A stretch of DNA of 64,000 nt from Planctomycetia bacterium (GTDB lineage Bacteria; Planctomycetota; Phycisphaerae; UBA1845; Fen-1342), in assembly GCA_015709575.1 (NCBI GenBank), contig CP054190.1:806001-870000 (forward strand), in the 5' to 3' direction. A program made the position numbers and the translations under genes. Shown in pieces: positions 25,394 through 34,579 of this stretch; positions within the stretch are counted from its first letter, which is position 1; every line of letters starts with the position of its first letter. Below the pieces are notes generated by a model. It was not told the origin of the DNA. It did not search any database and was given only the letters and a program-made list of their open reading frames with translations.

Positions 25394-26743
25394 ATGTCGT
25401 TGCGAGCAATCGGAATCGCCGTATGCGCGTGGGCCGTGCTGCTGAGCACGCCGCCCGTGTCGTCCCATGCGCAGAGTCGCCCGGCGACGCTTTCGTCCGA
25501 CGACCGCAGCTATCTCGAGCGCGTCGCGCTCGGCTCCGCACGCAGCCAACTCGCGGATTCGGTGATGGCGCTCCCGCTTGGGGATGGGTTGTCGGTCGGC
25601 GCGTGGGCCGGTCGAAGCGTTGAACGGGACCGCGCGTTGAGGCAGTGGCTCCGAAGCCGCCCGGCGGTGGGGCCGTTGCGCGTGTATTCCGACTCGACGG
25701 CCGAGCAGGACGTTCGCGTCGAGCCGGGCGAGTTGGCCGGGTTCCTGACGGGCTTGTCCGGCGGGGGCGACGCCGACCCACCGAATTTTCCGATCGCTGC
25801 CCGGCGATGGAGCGTGCTCTGGCTGACCGGAGAGGCTGCGCTGTCGCAGCGCGGCGGTCCGCAGTCGCCGGCGGGGTGGGAGGACATCTCCTTCGAAGGC
25901 GTGCAGGTGGCGCGGCGTGCAGCGCAGGCCGACGCGGTGCGCTGGCTGCTGGAGCGAGCCGGCCGGCTCAAGGTGACGAACACGCGGGCGCTGGCTGAGT
26001 TTCTACAGGCGGATCCGGCCATTGACGCAGCCGTCACGAACGCACTGCTGGAGCAGGCGCGGTTTGAGTTTGAACTGGCGGCGGACCAGGTGGCGGTGGT
26101 GACGGCGCAGATCGCGGCGCCGGCGCTGGTCCGCATCCTGCAGCAGGTTTTTGACGAACACGGGCACCGCAGCGATTTTCGCAGCGCGGATTTTCGGGAA
26201 ATGGCCGCCGTCACGCCCGACACGGCGCTTCGTGAGCAGGGCATGGCGGCGGCGCCGCCGCGCTACCGACTCACCCCGGAGTTTCGACTGATCGAGCTGG
26301 ACGTTCCGGAGTGGGCGGGGCGGACGCTGCGCGCGGAGGTGCGCACACCGCTGGACGGCGCCGCGGATGATGCGGCGTTGCGCAGCGCTGCGATCGATGA
26401 GTTGACCCAGCGCGTCAGTGAACTGCCGGTGAGCGCGGAAGTCAGCGTCGGCCGGCTGCTGGCGTCGCGACCCGAGCTGAAGGACGACGTGATCGTATTT
26501 CTGCACGGGGTGCGGCTGGTGAGCGTGACGCGCGGCAGCGGAGACGCGCCGTCGCGCGCGATAGCTGAGCTTCCGCTTCGACGGCTGTGGCAGGTCGTTC
26601 GGCGCGGAATTCCGACGATCGAGGCAGATCCGCCCGAGTCGCCGAGCGCGACCCGCCCGGCGCTGCCGCCGCGCCTGGATCGCCGACCGACCGACACACA
26701 GCCCACGCGGCCCACCGCCGCGAATTCGGAGACCCGCCCATGA
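25394..26743 (+). CDS. Secreted LPP20-like protein
   Basis: 449 residues. Signal peptide (GIAVCAWAVLLSTPPVSSHA). The middle carries an LPP20-like unit (VARRAAQADAVRWLLERAGR, VTNTRALAEFLQADP) and a second weaker one (AAIDELTQRVSELPVSAEV, VGRLLASRP). The tail of about 50 residues is proline/arginine/threonine-rich. It is a diverged relative of the three-repeat protein upstream. Its stop overlaps the next start (ATGA), so the two are translationally coupled. Confidence 0.6.
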   Translation: MSLRAIGIAVCAWAVLLSTPPVSSHAQSRPATLSSDDRSYLERVALGSARSQLADSVMALPLGDGLSVGAWAGRSVERDRALRQWLRSRPAVGPLRVYSDSTAEQDVRVEPGELAGFLTGLSGGGDADPPNFPIAARRWSVLWLTGEAALSQRGGPQSPAGWEDISFEGVQVARRAAQADAVRWLLERAGRLKVTNTRALAEFLQADPAIDAAVTNALLEQARFEFELAADQVAVVTAQIAAPALVRILQQVFDEHGHRSDFRSADFREMAAVTPDTALREQGMAAAPPRYRLTPEFRLIELDVPEWAGRTLRAEVRTPLDGAADDAALRSAAIDELTQRVSELPVSAEVSVGRLLASRPELKDDVIVFLHGVRLVSVTRGSGDAPSRAIAELPLRRLWQVVRRGIPTIEADPPESPSATRPALPPRLDRRPTDTQPTRPTAANSETRP

Positions 26744-27945
26744 CTGACTGCCTGCGCATCGGGATTGTTGCCGCCATGCTGTGCGCATCGAGCGTGATCG
26801 CGCGGGGGCAATCCGCCGAACGTGAAGAGCCGCCGGATCGGCCGCGCACCGTGACGGTGACGGCCGAGGGCTACAACCGCGACGACGCGCTCAAGCAGGC
26901 GCTTCGCAAGGCGCTGGAGCAGGGGGCCGGCGTGCAGATTGCCGGGTTTTCGGAGGCGCGAGATTTCGCGCTGGTGCGCGACACGATCTACAGCCGGGCG
27001 TCGGGGATCGTGAGTGACTATCGCGTGCAACGGGAGGAGTCCGGCCCGGGCGGCACGGTCATCATGACGGTCGAGGCGACGGTGCGGCCGAGCGCCGTGG
27101 CGGCGGCATGGGGCGAGGTGCAGAACGTACTGGACCAGATCGGTCGGCCGAAGATCATGGTCTGGATCGAGGAGCGGATCGACGGGCAGTTGCAGAGCGA
27201 TTCAATCGTGGAGCGGCGGCTGGAGGAGCGGCTGACGAAGGCGGGGTTCGATCTCGTGTCGCGGGCGGGGGTGGCGGACCTGCTGCGGCGCGAAAGCGCG
27301 GATGCGGAGGCCGAGGGTAACGCGGCCAAGCTGGCGCGAATCGCCAAGGACGCCGGGGCGCACATCCTGATCCGCGGCTCGGCGAATGCGAATCGCAGCG
27401 GGCTGGAGGACATCTACGGCTCGCCGGCCGCGTTCTACAACTGCGACGCCTCCGCCTCGGTGTATTACACGGACAGCGCACGGGTGCTGGCGAGCGAGTC
27501 GGTGAACAACGTGCGCAAGGGGGCGCGCAGCAATCGCGAATTCAGTCCGCAGGCGGCGCGCGCCGCGCTGATTGACGCGACGCTGCCGGAACCGCGGACG
27601 CGGGTTCAGAAGCCGCCGCTGGGCGAGCGCCTGCTGGCGTCGGTGATGGAGCAGTGGGCGACGCAGATCAGCGCCGGCGGCGAGATCGTGCTGGAGATCG
27701 AGGAGCTCGACTTCCGCACGTTCACGCGGCTGAAGCGCGCCCTGTCCGAACTGGAGGGAGTCCGATCCGCCGACGGGGACTTCAGCAAGCGGACGGGGGT
27801 GTTTCGGCTGCGGGCGACGGTCGCGGCGCAGAACCTGGCCGAGCGGCTGACAGATGCGCCCTTTGATGAATGGATGGAAGTGATCGACCTGTCGCCGAAT
27901 CGAATCCAGGCGCGCGCTGTCAAGTCCGGCGACGCTTCCAAGTAA
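26740..27945 (+). CDS. FlgT-like secreted protein
   Basis: 401 residues. Signal peptide, then TVTAEGYNRDDALKQALRKA and LEQGAGVQIAGFSEARDF, the N-terminal helix-strand unit of FlgT-like proteins. It is followed by PKIMVWIEERIDGQLQSDS and VERRLEERLTKAGFDLVSRA, matching the FlgT/CsgG-like middle domain. FlgT in Vibrio is an outer flagellar-motor ring protein, but no flagellar gene is in this window, so here it may form part of another envelope complex. A third domain (EELDFRTFTRLKRALSELEG) ends the protein. Coupled to the upstream LPP20-like gene. Confidence 0.6.
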   Translation: MTDCLRIGIVAAMLCASSVIARGQSAEREEPPDRPRTVTVTAEGYNRDDALKQALRKALEQGAGVQIAGFSEARDFALVRDTIYSRASGIVSDYRVQREESGPGGTVIMTVEATVRPSAVAAAWGEVQNVLDQIGRPKIMVWIEERIDGQLQSDSIVERRLEERLTKAGFDLVSRAGVADLLRRESADAEAEGNAAKLARIAKDAGAHILIRGSANANRSGLEDIYGSPAAFYNCDASASVYYTDSARVLASESVNNVRKGARSNREFSPQAARAALIDATLPEPRTRVQKPPLGERLLASVMEQWATQISAGGEIVLEIEELDFRTFTRLKRALSELEGVRSADGDFSKRTGVFRLRATVAAQNLAERLTDAPFDEWMEVIDLSPNRIQARAVKSGDASK

Positions 27946-27967
27946 TTCCGCTGGCGTCGGGCACACG

Positions 27968-28567
27968 ATGAGTTCGCGGCGGATGCTCACTCCCGAGTTC
28001 GTGCTCCGCGCGTACGCGGCGGGTTTTTTTCCCATGGCCGATCCGCGCGGGCGGATCCAGTGGCTCAGCCCCGATCCGCGCGGGATCTTTGAGCTGGACG
28101 GGCTGCTCATCAGCCGGTCGCTGCGCAAGTCGATCACCCGCGGGGAGTTCGAACTGCGGGTGAACACCGCGTTCGCGGCAGTGATGGATGGCTGCGGCGA
28201 TCGGGATGAGGGCACCTGGATCAGTTCGGGCATTCGGCGCGTCTACATCGAGCTTCATCGTCGCGGACATGCGCATAGTGTGGAGACGTGGGCCGGGGCG
28301 GAGCTGGTGGGCGGGTTGTACGGGGTGTCGCTGGGGGGGGCGTTTTTCGGCGAGTCGATGTTCCATCGGCGGACGGATGCGTCCAAAGTGGCGCTGGTCG
28401 CGCTGGTGGAGAGGATGCGCGCCCGCGGTTTTGTGCTGCTCGACACGCAGTTCCTGACGCCGCACCTGGCATCGCTGGGTGCGACGGAGGTTTCGCGCGA
28501 GGAGTACCTCAAGCGCCTTGCGGCGGCGCTGGAGCTGGACCGGCGGTTCGTTGATTCGGAGGGGTGA
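27968..28567 (+). CDS. aat: Leucyl/phenylalanyl-tRNA-protein transferase
   Basis: 199 residues, the usual size. LTPEFVLRAYAAGFFPMAD and WLSPDPRGIFELD at the start, TWISSGIRRVYIELHRRGHA and HSVETWAGAELVGGLYGVSL in the middle, and GESMFHRRTDASKVALVALV are all diagnostic of Aat. The enzyme attaches Leu or Phe from tRNA to proteins with N-terminal Arg or Lys, marking them for ClpS/ClpAP degradation. It follows the FlgT-like gene by 22 bases and may be read with it. Neither clpS nor clpA is in the window. Confidence 0.95.
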   Translation: MSSRRMLTPEFVLRAYAAGFFPMADPRGRIQWLSPDPRGIFELDGLLISRSLRKSITRGEFELRVNTAFAAVMDGCGDRDEGTWISSGIRRVYIELHRRGHAHSVETWAGAELVGGLYGVSLGGAFFGESMFHRRTDASKVALVALVERMRARGFVLLDTQFLTPHLASLGATEVSREEYLKRLAAALELDRRFVDSEG

Positions 28568-28593
28568 GGGCCGGGGGCGGATGGCTTGATCGG

Positions 28594-28773
28594 TCAGTGG
28601 GGGCGATGATCGCGGGAGCGGGCGGCGGCCTTGCGGGCCTGGCGAGCGGCTTCGAGCATTTCCCGGTACTTCACCAGCACCTGTTCGGTGTCCCGCTTGG
28701 ACTTACCGACGGCGCACACCACGGCTGCGGCGGCCGCCAGGCCGGCGATCAGCATGAGAACTTCCAGGGACAT
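28594..28773 (-). CDS. Small single-pass membrane protein
   Basis: 59 residues, MSLEVLMLIAGLAAAAAVVC, then a basic helical tail (KSKRDTEQVLVKYREMLEAA, RQARKAAARSRD). One N-terminal membrane helix and an amphipathic cytoplasmic tail. It is converging with aat and divergent from apt. The composition and clean helix make it plausible as a gene, but no family is recognised and the upstream ribosome binding site is weak (GGAGA). Confidence 0.4.
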   Translation of the reverse strand: MSLEVLMLIAGLAAAAAVVCAVGKSKRDTEQVLVKYREMLEAARQARKAAARSRDHRPH

Positions 28774-29033
28774 GCCGCGCGGTCTCCGTCGGGTGGGCGT
28801 CCGATCCAGCGGCGTGGTGCTGGGGTTCGCCCATCAGCGCTATCGGCGTGCCACCGGCGGGAATCGAATTGGGCGGCGTCGCCGGCGTTGCGATGCCGCC
28901 AGGGGTCCACTAACATCCCGCCCCGCGGCCCGCGGGCGTGGGCCAGGCGCGGATTCCGCCGTTCGGGGCGGACCGGAATGTCCCTGTGGCTGTCGGATCC
29001 CCCGGCGGCCGGACCCTATCGACGGAATCGGTG

Positions 29034-29561
29034 ATGCCGACGGGAATCGCGGACTTGCGGGCGCTGATTCGCGACGTGGCGGATTTCCCCAAGCCGGGCA
29101 TTGTGTTCAAGGACATCACGCCGTTGCTGGGCAGCCCTCCGGGGCTGGCGCTGGCGGTGGAGATGATGGTGCAGCCTTTCCGCGGCACGCGGGTGGACGC
29201 GGTGGTGGGGGCGGAATCGCGCGGGTTCATTTTCGGCACGGCGCTGGCGTCAGCCCTGTCGGTGGGGTTTGTGCCGGTTCGGAAGCCGGGGAAACTGCCG
29301 GCCGCGACGCGGCGCTGCGAGTACGCACTGGAGTATGGAACGGATGCGCTGGAGATCCACGCGGACGGGGTGCGCTCCGGGCAGCGCGTGATCCTGGTGG
29401 ATGACGTGCTCGCGACGGGCGGCACGCTTGTCGCCTGTCGGCAGTTGGTGACCGATTGCGGGGCGACTATTACCGGAATCGCGGTGCTGATCGAACTGGT
29501 CGGGCTGGGCGGCCGGGCGCGGCTGGACGGCCTGCCGGTGCACAGCGTATTGACGTACTGA
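29034..29561 (+). CDS. apt: Adenine phosphoribosyltransferase
   Basis: 175 residues. The family starts at IADLRALIRDVADFPKPGI; FKDITPLL, VVGAESRGFIFG, FVPVRKPGKLP and the PRPP-binding loop VILVDDVLATGGT are all present. It salvages adenine to AMP using PRPP. ATG 29034 (preceded by GTG in frame at 29031) fits the family N-terminus; the open frame upstream is not conserved. Single gene, with non-coding DNA on both sides. Confidence 0.95.
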   Translation: MPTGIADLRALIRDVADFPKPGIVFKDITPLLGSPPGLALAVEMMVQPFRGTRVDAVVGAESRGFIFGTALASALSVGFVPVRKPGKLPAATRRCEYALEYGTDALEIHADGVRSGQRVILVDDVLATGGTLVACRQLVTDCGATITGIAVLIELVGLGGRARLDGLPVHSVLTY

Positions 29562-29776
29562 GCGAAATCGCGTCGCGGGAGAGACACTCTGGAACTTGGC
29601 GCGAGGGCGACAATGAGCGTGGCGAGCCCGCCCGCTCGTCCACGCCAGCCCCTGCGATACGGGCTTGCCGGTAGGGTCGGTTTCGGTTACATCCCCCGCC
29701 AGAAGGACTCCAGCCGCGGCGGACCCACAAGGGGCTGCAACACTTGGCTCCCAGCGAGAATCTGAGAGGTGTTCGG

Positions 29777-30301
29777 ATGAGGCGGACTCTGTCGCGTTGG
29801 ATCGCACTGGCGGCCGCGAGCACGTGCACCCTTTCGCTGGGTTGCGCCTTTGCGACGGACATCTTCAACCCCGGCCTGCTCTCTTCCGTCGGACTGGATC
29901 CCGCCCGCTTCCTGCCCGCTCCCGGGTCGGTGGTGGTGGCGTTCACGAACAACCTTCCGGTCGGGGTTACCTTTGTCTCGATCAAGGCGTCAGACGCGGC
30001 GGACCTGACGATCGGCGCCCGCGTCATTGAGACGGCGGTCGATGCGAATTCGACCATTAGCGAAGTGCTGGATTGTCCGATCGGGCTGTTCTCGCCCGGC
30101 TCGCTGACCAACGACTTTCAGCGGGATCCGGTCGCGGCGTTTGTCACGGTGGGCGACGGGGTGGAAGAAGTGCAATATGCCAACGCGGCACTGCTCTCCT
30201 CGCGGGATTTCACCTGCGGCGACCTGATTAACGTCATCATCGGCCCGGCGGCGAACGAGGCCGGGATTGCCATTACCATCCGCGTGGTTCCCGGGCGCTG
30301 A
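29777..30301 (+). CDS. Lipoprotein, first of a paralogous pair
   Basis: 174 residues. Lipoprotein signal ending LSLGC. The mature start is AFATDIFNPGLLSSVGLDPA, which closely parallels the next gene. The rest is predicted beta-sandwich (VVVAFTNNLPVGVTFVSIKA, AAFVTVGDGVEEVQYANA) with two conserved cysteines in VLDCPIGL and FTCGDLI. I do not recognise a named family. It is the first of five consecutive genes for exported proteins with gaps of 27-63 bases, which probably form one operon. Confidence 0.65.
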   Translation: MRRTLSRWIALAAASTCTLSLGCAFATDIFNPGLLSSVGLDPARFLPAPGSVVVAFTNNLPVGVTFVSIKASDAADLTIGARVIETAVDANSTISEVLDCPIGLFSPGSLTNDFQRDPVAAFVTVGDGVEEVQYANAALLSSRDFTCGDLINVIIGPAANEAGIAITIRVVPGR

Positions 30302-30328
30302 GCGGCGCGCCGAAGGAGTTGCGACGTC

Positions 30329-30856
30329 ATGATGAAACGCACGGCCGCGGCCGCCGGCTCGGCCCTTACGGCGCTTCTGCTTTCGACCGGCTGCCTGGGT
30401 TCGGCCACGGCGCTGTTCGACCCAGGGTTTCTGAGCGCGGTGGGGCTGGGGCAGTCCGCCGCGACGCTTCCGGGCGATGCCCCGGCGCTGGTGGTCGCCC
30501 TGGAGAATCGGATCAATGCGCCGGTGACGGCGACGATCTCCTTCCGCGGCAGCAACAACCAGGTGCAAACATATGTTGCCAACGCCGGCGCGGGGGAAAA
30601 GACCGCCCGGGCGCTGGTCTGCACCGTGTCGGAGCTGACGGTCGGCAACATCGCGGATCTCAACGAAATCGGCGTGATTGTCACGCTGGGAGACGGCCAG
30701 CCCGGCGACCCGACGCTCGACGTGGAGCCGTTCGGCGTTCTGCTGCGCGAGGGGGCGAATTACGACTGCGGCGATGCCGTGACCTTCGCCGTGCTTCCCT
30801 CCGGCGCCACCCGTTCCGGCTATCAGGTGTACGCCTTCATTCAGCGCGCCCAGTAG
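30329..30856 (+). CDS. Lipoprotein, second of a paralogous pair
   Basis: 175 residues. Lipobox STGC, then LGSATALFDPGFLSAVGLGQ, aligned with the preceding gene. Shared features include a long Val/Ala-rich first strand, ALVCTVSEL and YDCGDAVTFAVL cysteines, and a C-terminal VYAFIQRAQ strand. The pair probably arose by tandem duplication and may form a heteromeric surface unit. Gap to the previous gene is 27 bases. Confidence 0.65.
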   Translation: MMKRTAAAAGSALTALLLSTGCLGSATALFDPGFLSAVGLGQSAATLPGDAPALVVALENRINAPVTATISFRGSNNQVQTYVANAGAGEKTARALVCTVSELTVGNIADLNEIGVIVTLGDGQPGDPTLDVEPFGVLLREGANYDCGDAVTFAVLPSGATRSGYQVYAFIQRAQ

Positions 30857-30909
30857 TCGGGCGGCATGACACGAGTCGCGGCCTCGACCGCTCGTGAGGA
30901 CTCGCCAAC

Positions 30910-33717
30910 ATGAAGAAGCTTTACGGCTGGATGACGGTCATCGCCTGCGGCGCGGCACTGGTGCAGGTCGCCGGTTGCCCGCAGGTTCAGAACCCCACCG
31001 AGTTCATCGCCGGCGGCACCGGCGACGTGGGGCGCTTCGGCGCGACCGCCTCGGTGCGCGTGTTCTCTCCGCAGAACGACATCTCGATCGGCGGCGGGAC
31101 GCCGGTTGAGGTGAACTTCCAGGCGGTGGTGACGACCAACGGCGCGACACTGTCGATCATCTTTGACCCCGATCGAAACGCCACCAACGGCAACGAGATC
31201 TTCGCCGTGCAGGGACTGCCTTTCACGCAGACCACGGCACAGGTGAACACGGCCACGCTCGCCGCGGGACAGTATTCCGTCGGTGTGCAGGTGATCGAGC
31301 GCGACCGCGTGGTCGCCAGCGGATACGCTCCGGGGCGGGTGCGCGTGAACCAGCGGCCGGCGTTCTTTTTCTCGTCGCCGCGCGACAACTTTGACTTTGA
31401 CCGCGGCGAGCGCGTCACACCGCGCTTCGACGTGGCCTGGACCGTCGCCGATCCGGATAGCATCGTCAGCGTGCAGATTCTGCTGGATCCCGATGACGTG
31501 CCGAACGGCAACGAGATCCTGCTCCGCGAGAGCAACTCGCAAACCGGCGATGCGTTCTCGTTTGACCTCCCCACGGCGCTCTTCCCGGCCGGGACGTATC
31601 GCCTGCTGGGGCAGGTGGCGGACGGCGTGGCGACCAACTCGTTCTATGCTCCTGGCACGATCCGCCTGCGATCACGACTGGCCGGGTTTGTAGACCTTCG
31701 TCCGCTCGGCGAGCCGGAATCGGCCCTGAGCGGCGCGGTATTTGAGGGCTTCAACCCGCACGACAACGCCGGCTCGTTCGTCGGCAATATGCGCGACATC
31801 GACAGCGACGGGTTTTTTGACCTGATCCTCGTGGCGCAGTTTGGTAAACCGCAGTATCAGATCAACGCCCAGCGCACCGGCGTCGGCGAGGCGTACATGA
31901 TTTACGGCCGGCCGAAGCGCTTCAGCGGCCGGGTCAATCTGAACTCGACCGGCACCCTGTTCCGCGGCGAGATTTTCGGCGGTGTTCCGGAAAGCACGTT
32001 GCCGGTTCGGCCCAGCCGCGGCATCACGAGCTTTGCGGTGCTGTCCGACTGGGATCGCGACGGCATTCGCGAGTTCGCCTTCGGACAGCCCTTCACCGAT
32101 TCCGCCCCGGTTGGCCGGCTTGGCTCCGGTACCGGCGCCGCCGTGCTCGATGCGGATGGCTGGTTCCGCTCCGGCGGGGCGGTGGTGGTGTCGGGTTCGG
32201 TGCTTCGTCCGGACCTCGGCTTCCCCGGTCGTCACGTGTTCAACATGGCCGAGTTCGGCACGTTGCTGATGGACGTCAGCCTGGAGCAGCCCTGCCCCGA
32301 GGGCCTGATTGGTCCGAAGTCGCCGCCGGCTCCGGCCGGGGACACTTCGTTCCACCTGCACTTCCTGCCCGGCGGGGCCGGCGGATTGCGGCTCGGCTGC
32401 CGCATCGGCAGCGCGGATTTCGGCGACCAGTATGCCGAGACGGTCTCCGGTCACGATTTCGACTCGATCATCCTGAACGCCCCGAATCGCGATCCGTTCA
32501 CATGCACGCTGTTCAACAACGCCCGCAATATTCGCATACCGGGTGCCGGCGTGGTGTCGATTTACTACGTGGACGTGATCCGCGGCTTCTATCCATGGAT
32601 CAACATCGGCGCCCCGAACGACATGCCGGAGTGCGTCGATACGGCCCTGCTGCCGCACCGTGGTCCGTTCCATTACATCGAGGGTGACGTGCGGCCATCA
32701 CTGACGCTCGGCGGCACGATCGGCCCGGGCTTTGTGGTCGATCCGGATGACTCGCCGGACCCCTGCCAGCAGATTTCCTCGCCCGGCGCGCCCGTCTCGA
32801 CGCGCACCACGCGCATCTGGGGCGGATTCCCCGGGGCGCGCCTCAGCGGGGCGAAGTCGGTCGATGACTTCACCGCGGACGGTCTGAAGGACGTATTGAT
32901 CGGCAGCCCGTTCAGCAACGGCGGCGCCGGGGCGGCGTTCCTGGTGCCCGGTCGCGCTCGTGACCTGGTGATGTCAGGCGAGCTCAGCGTTGAGGATCTC
33001 TCGCTGCCGGCGAATTCGGACGTGCCGGCCAATCGCCGCGCCTTTGACGGTATTCGCATCATTGGCAAGCCGGGTGATCGTCTGGGTCAGTCGCTCGACA
33101 GCGCGGGCGACTTCAACAATGACGGGATTCCGGACGTGGTGATCGGCTCTCCGCTGCTGAACAATCGGCGTGGCGGTGCGGCCGTCTTCTTCGGGTCGCG
33201 CGATGTCATCAACCTGACCGACGAAGAGATTCCTTTCGACGAGATTCCGACCCGCGGGCTGGGCGTGATCTTCACCGGTGAGTCGGATGACGATTTCGCG
33301 GGCGCGCGGGTGGCTTCAGCCGGCGACGTGGACGGCGACGGCAACGCAGACCTGCTGATCGCCGCGCCGAATCGCTCCGTCCGCCTCGATCTCGATCAGG
33401 ACGGCATCTTCGAAATTGACCGTAAGAACTGCGGCGTGGTCTACCTGATTTACGGCTCACCCAAGCTCGCAGGCACAATCAGTCTGTCGCTGTGCGGCAC
33501 GTCCGAGCTGCCCGGCGCGGTGTTCATCGGGCGGAACAGCGGCGACTTCCTCGGCGCCGCGCTCGGCGACCAGGGCGACCGGAGCGTCGGTATTGCCGCG
33601 GCGGGCGACGTGGACGGCGACGGCCGCGGGGATCTCCTGCTCAGTTCGCCACTGGCTTCCCCGCGGAATCGCGTGGCGGCCGGCGAGGTGTATCTGCTCT
33701 ACGGCCTCGGCGACTAG
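30910..33717 (+). CDS. Large FG-GAP repeat lipoprotein
   Basis: 935 residues. Signal and lipobox at the N-terminus (AALVQVAGC). Two Ig-like units of about 110 residues follow, each containing a DPDxxxNGNEI motif (SIIFDPDRNATNGNEIF, QILLDPDDVPNGNEILL). From about residue 270 there are FG-GAP/integrin-like blades: GSFVGNMRDIDSDGFFDLIL, DRLGQSLDSAGDFNNDGIPD, GARVASAGDVDGDGNADLLI and VGIAAAGDVDGDGRGDLLLS. These DxDxDG loops bind calcium in integrins. The product is a surface-exposed beta-propeller, probably for adhesion or ligand binding. Ordinary codon use; third gene of the operon. Confidence 0.8.
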   Translation: MKKLYGWMTVIACGAALVQVAGCPQVQNPTEFIAGGTGDVGRFGATASVRVFSPQNDISIGGGTPVEVNFQAVVTTNGATLSIIFDPDRNATNGNEIFAVQGLPFTQTTAQVNTATLAAGQYSVGVQVIERDRVVASGYAPGRVRVNQRPAFFFSSPRDNFDFDRGERVTPRFDVAWTVADPDSIVSVQILLDPDDVPNGNEILLRESNSQTGDAFSFDLPTALFPAGTYRLLGQVADGVATNSFYAPGTIRLRSRLAGFVDLRPLGEPESALSGAVFEGFNPHDNAGSFVGNMRDIDSDGFFDLILVAQFGKPQYQINAQRTGVGEAYMIYGRPKRFSGRVNLNSTGTLFRGEIFGGVPESTLPVRPSRGITSFAVLSDWDRDGIREFAFGQPFTDSAPVGRLGSGTGAAVLDADGWFRSGGAVVVSGSVLRPDLGFPGRHVFNMAEFGTLLMDVSLEQPCPEGLIGPKSPPAPAGDTSFHLHFLPGGAGGLRLGCRIGSADFGDQYAETVSGHDFDSIILNAPNRDPFTCTLFNNARNIRIPGAGVVSIYYVDVIRGFYPWINIGAPNDMPECVDTALLPHRGPFHYIEGDVRPSLTLGGTIGPGFVVDPDDSPDPCQQISSPGAPVSTRTTRIWGGFPGARLSGAKSVDDFTADGLKDVLIGSPFSNGGAGAAFLVPGRARDLVMSGELSVEDLSLPANSDVPANRRAFDGIRIIGKPGDRLGQSLDSAGDFNNDGIPDVVIGSPLLNNRRGGAAVFFGSRDVINLTDEEIPFDEIPTRGLGVIFTGESDDDFAGARVASAGDVDGDGNADLLIAAPNRSVRLDLDQDGIFEIDRKNCGVVYLIYGSPKLAGTISLSLCGTSELPGAVFIGRNSGDFLGAALGDQGDRSVGIAAAGDVDGDGRGDLLLSSPLASPRNRVAAGEVYLLYGLGD

Positions 33718-33748
33718 TCGCGCCGGCCCGGATTTGAGGACGTTTCTC

Positions 33749-34516
33749 ATGCGACGCATCGGCATCGGAATGGCATCCGTGGCTCTGTTGGCCCTCGCGT
33801 CCTGCGTGGACACCGGCGAGCGCAACCCGTTCCTGACGTTCACGGAGACGTTCTCCACCCAATCGTCACGGAACAACAATTCCTCGGGCGGTGGGAGCGG
33901 CGGAACCACAACCGCCGCCTTCCGGCGGACCATGGGACTGACGCTAGCGAATAATCACGACACCGCCGACCTGAACGTCTCGGTAGCCGCGTGGGTAAGC
34001 CCCGCCAGCATCCGCACCGCGGAGCAGCAGGATGCGCTGCTCAGCGCCGGGTATGTGCAGCTCACCAGCGAATTGCGCCTGGGGGCCGTGTTTACGCTCG
34101 TCCCGGGTACGTTTGTGCTCAACGGTCCGGGATTTGCGGGCGCGATCCGGCGGACCATCCCGGCGGGCGGGACCGCCGTAGAAACGATTATCACCCCTGA
34201 CGTGGTGCTGGTCTTCAGTCAGCCGCCGGTCGGATGTGACAGCGAAGCGTTCACCTTTTCGGTGGACGGCGAGGTGCTGAACTCGGTTCCGGTGGCCGGC
34301 GACATCTTTTCCGGCTCCACAAACGCCGGCGGGCGAAAGACTTACGCGCAGATTAACGTCTATCAGTGCACGCCACTGCGGCCGGGGCTGTTTCTCAAGA
34401 TCGGCGGCGGCGGGCGTGAGCAGAACCAGTTTTTTGAGGGCGAGTCCATCCGTGTCGACTTCAACCAGGTCCCGGATGCGGTCGGCAATTTCGGCATTGT
34501 GACGATTGGCGGATGA
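33749..34516 (+). CDS. Surface lipoprotein of unknown function
   Basis: 255 residues. Lipobox ALASC at about residue 19, then a Ser/Asn/Gly-rich linker (SSRNNNSSGGGSGGTTTAA) suited to holding a domain away from the membrane. The rest is beta-rich, with MGLTLANNHDTADLNVSVAA, YVQLTSELRLGAVFTLVPG and KTYAQINVYQCTPLRPG. No family recognised. Starts 31 bases after the FG-GAP gene and shares its direction, so likely the same surface complex. Confidence 0.6.
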   Translation: MRRIGIGMASVALLALASCVDTGERNPFLTFTETFSTQSSRNNNSSGGGSGGTTTAAFRRTMGLTLANNHDTADLNVSVAAWVSPASIRTAEQQDALLSAGYVQLTSELRLGAVFTLVPGTFVLNGPGFAGAIRRTIPAGGTAVETIITPDVVLVFSQPPVGCDSEAFTFSVDGEVLNSVPVAGDIFSGSTNAGGRKTYAQINVYQCTPLRPGLFLKIGGGGREQNQFFEGESIRVDFNQVPDAVGNFGIVTIGG

Positions 34517-34579
34517 TCCGATCGGGGGACACGCGGCACGACGATACAATCTCGTGGGCGAGCAGCGGAGGTTTGCTTC

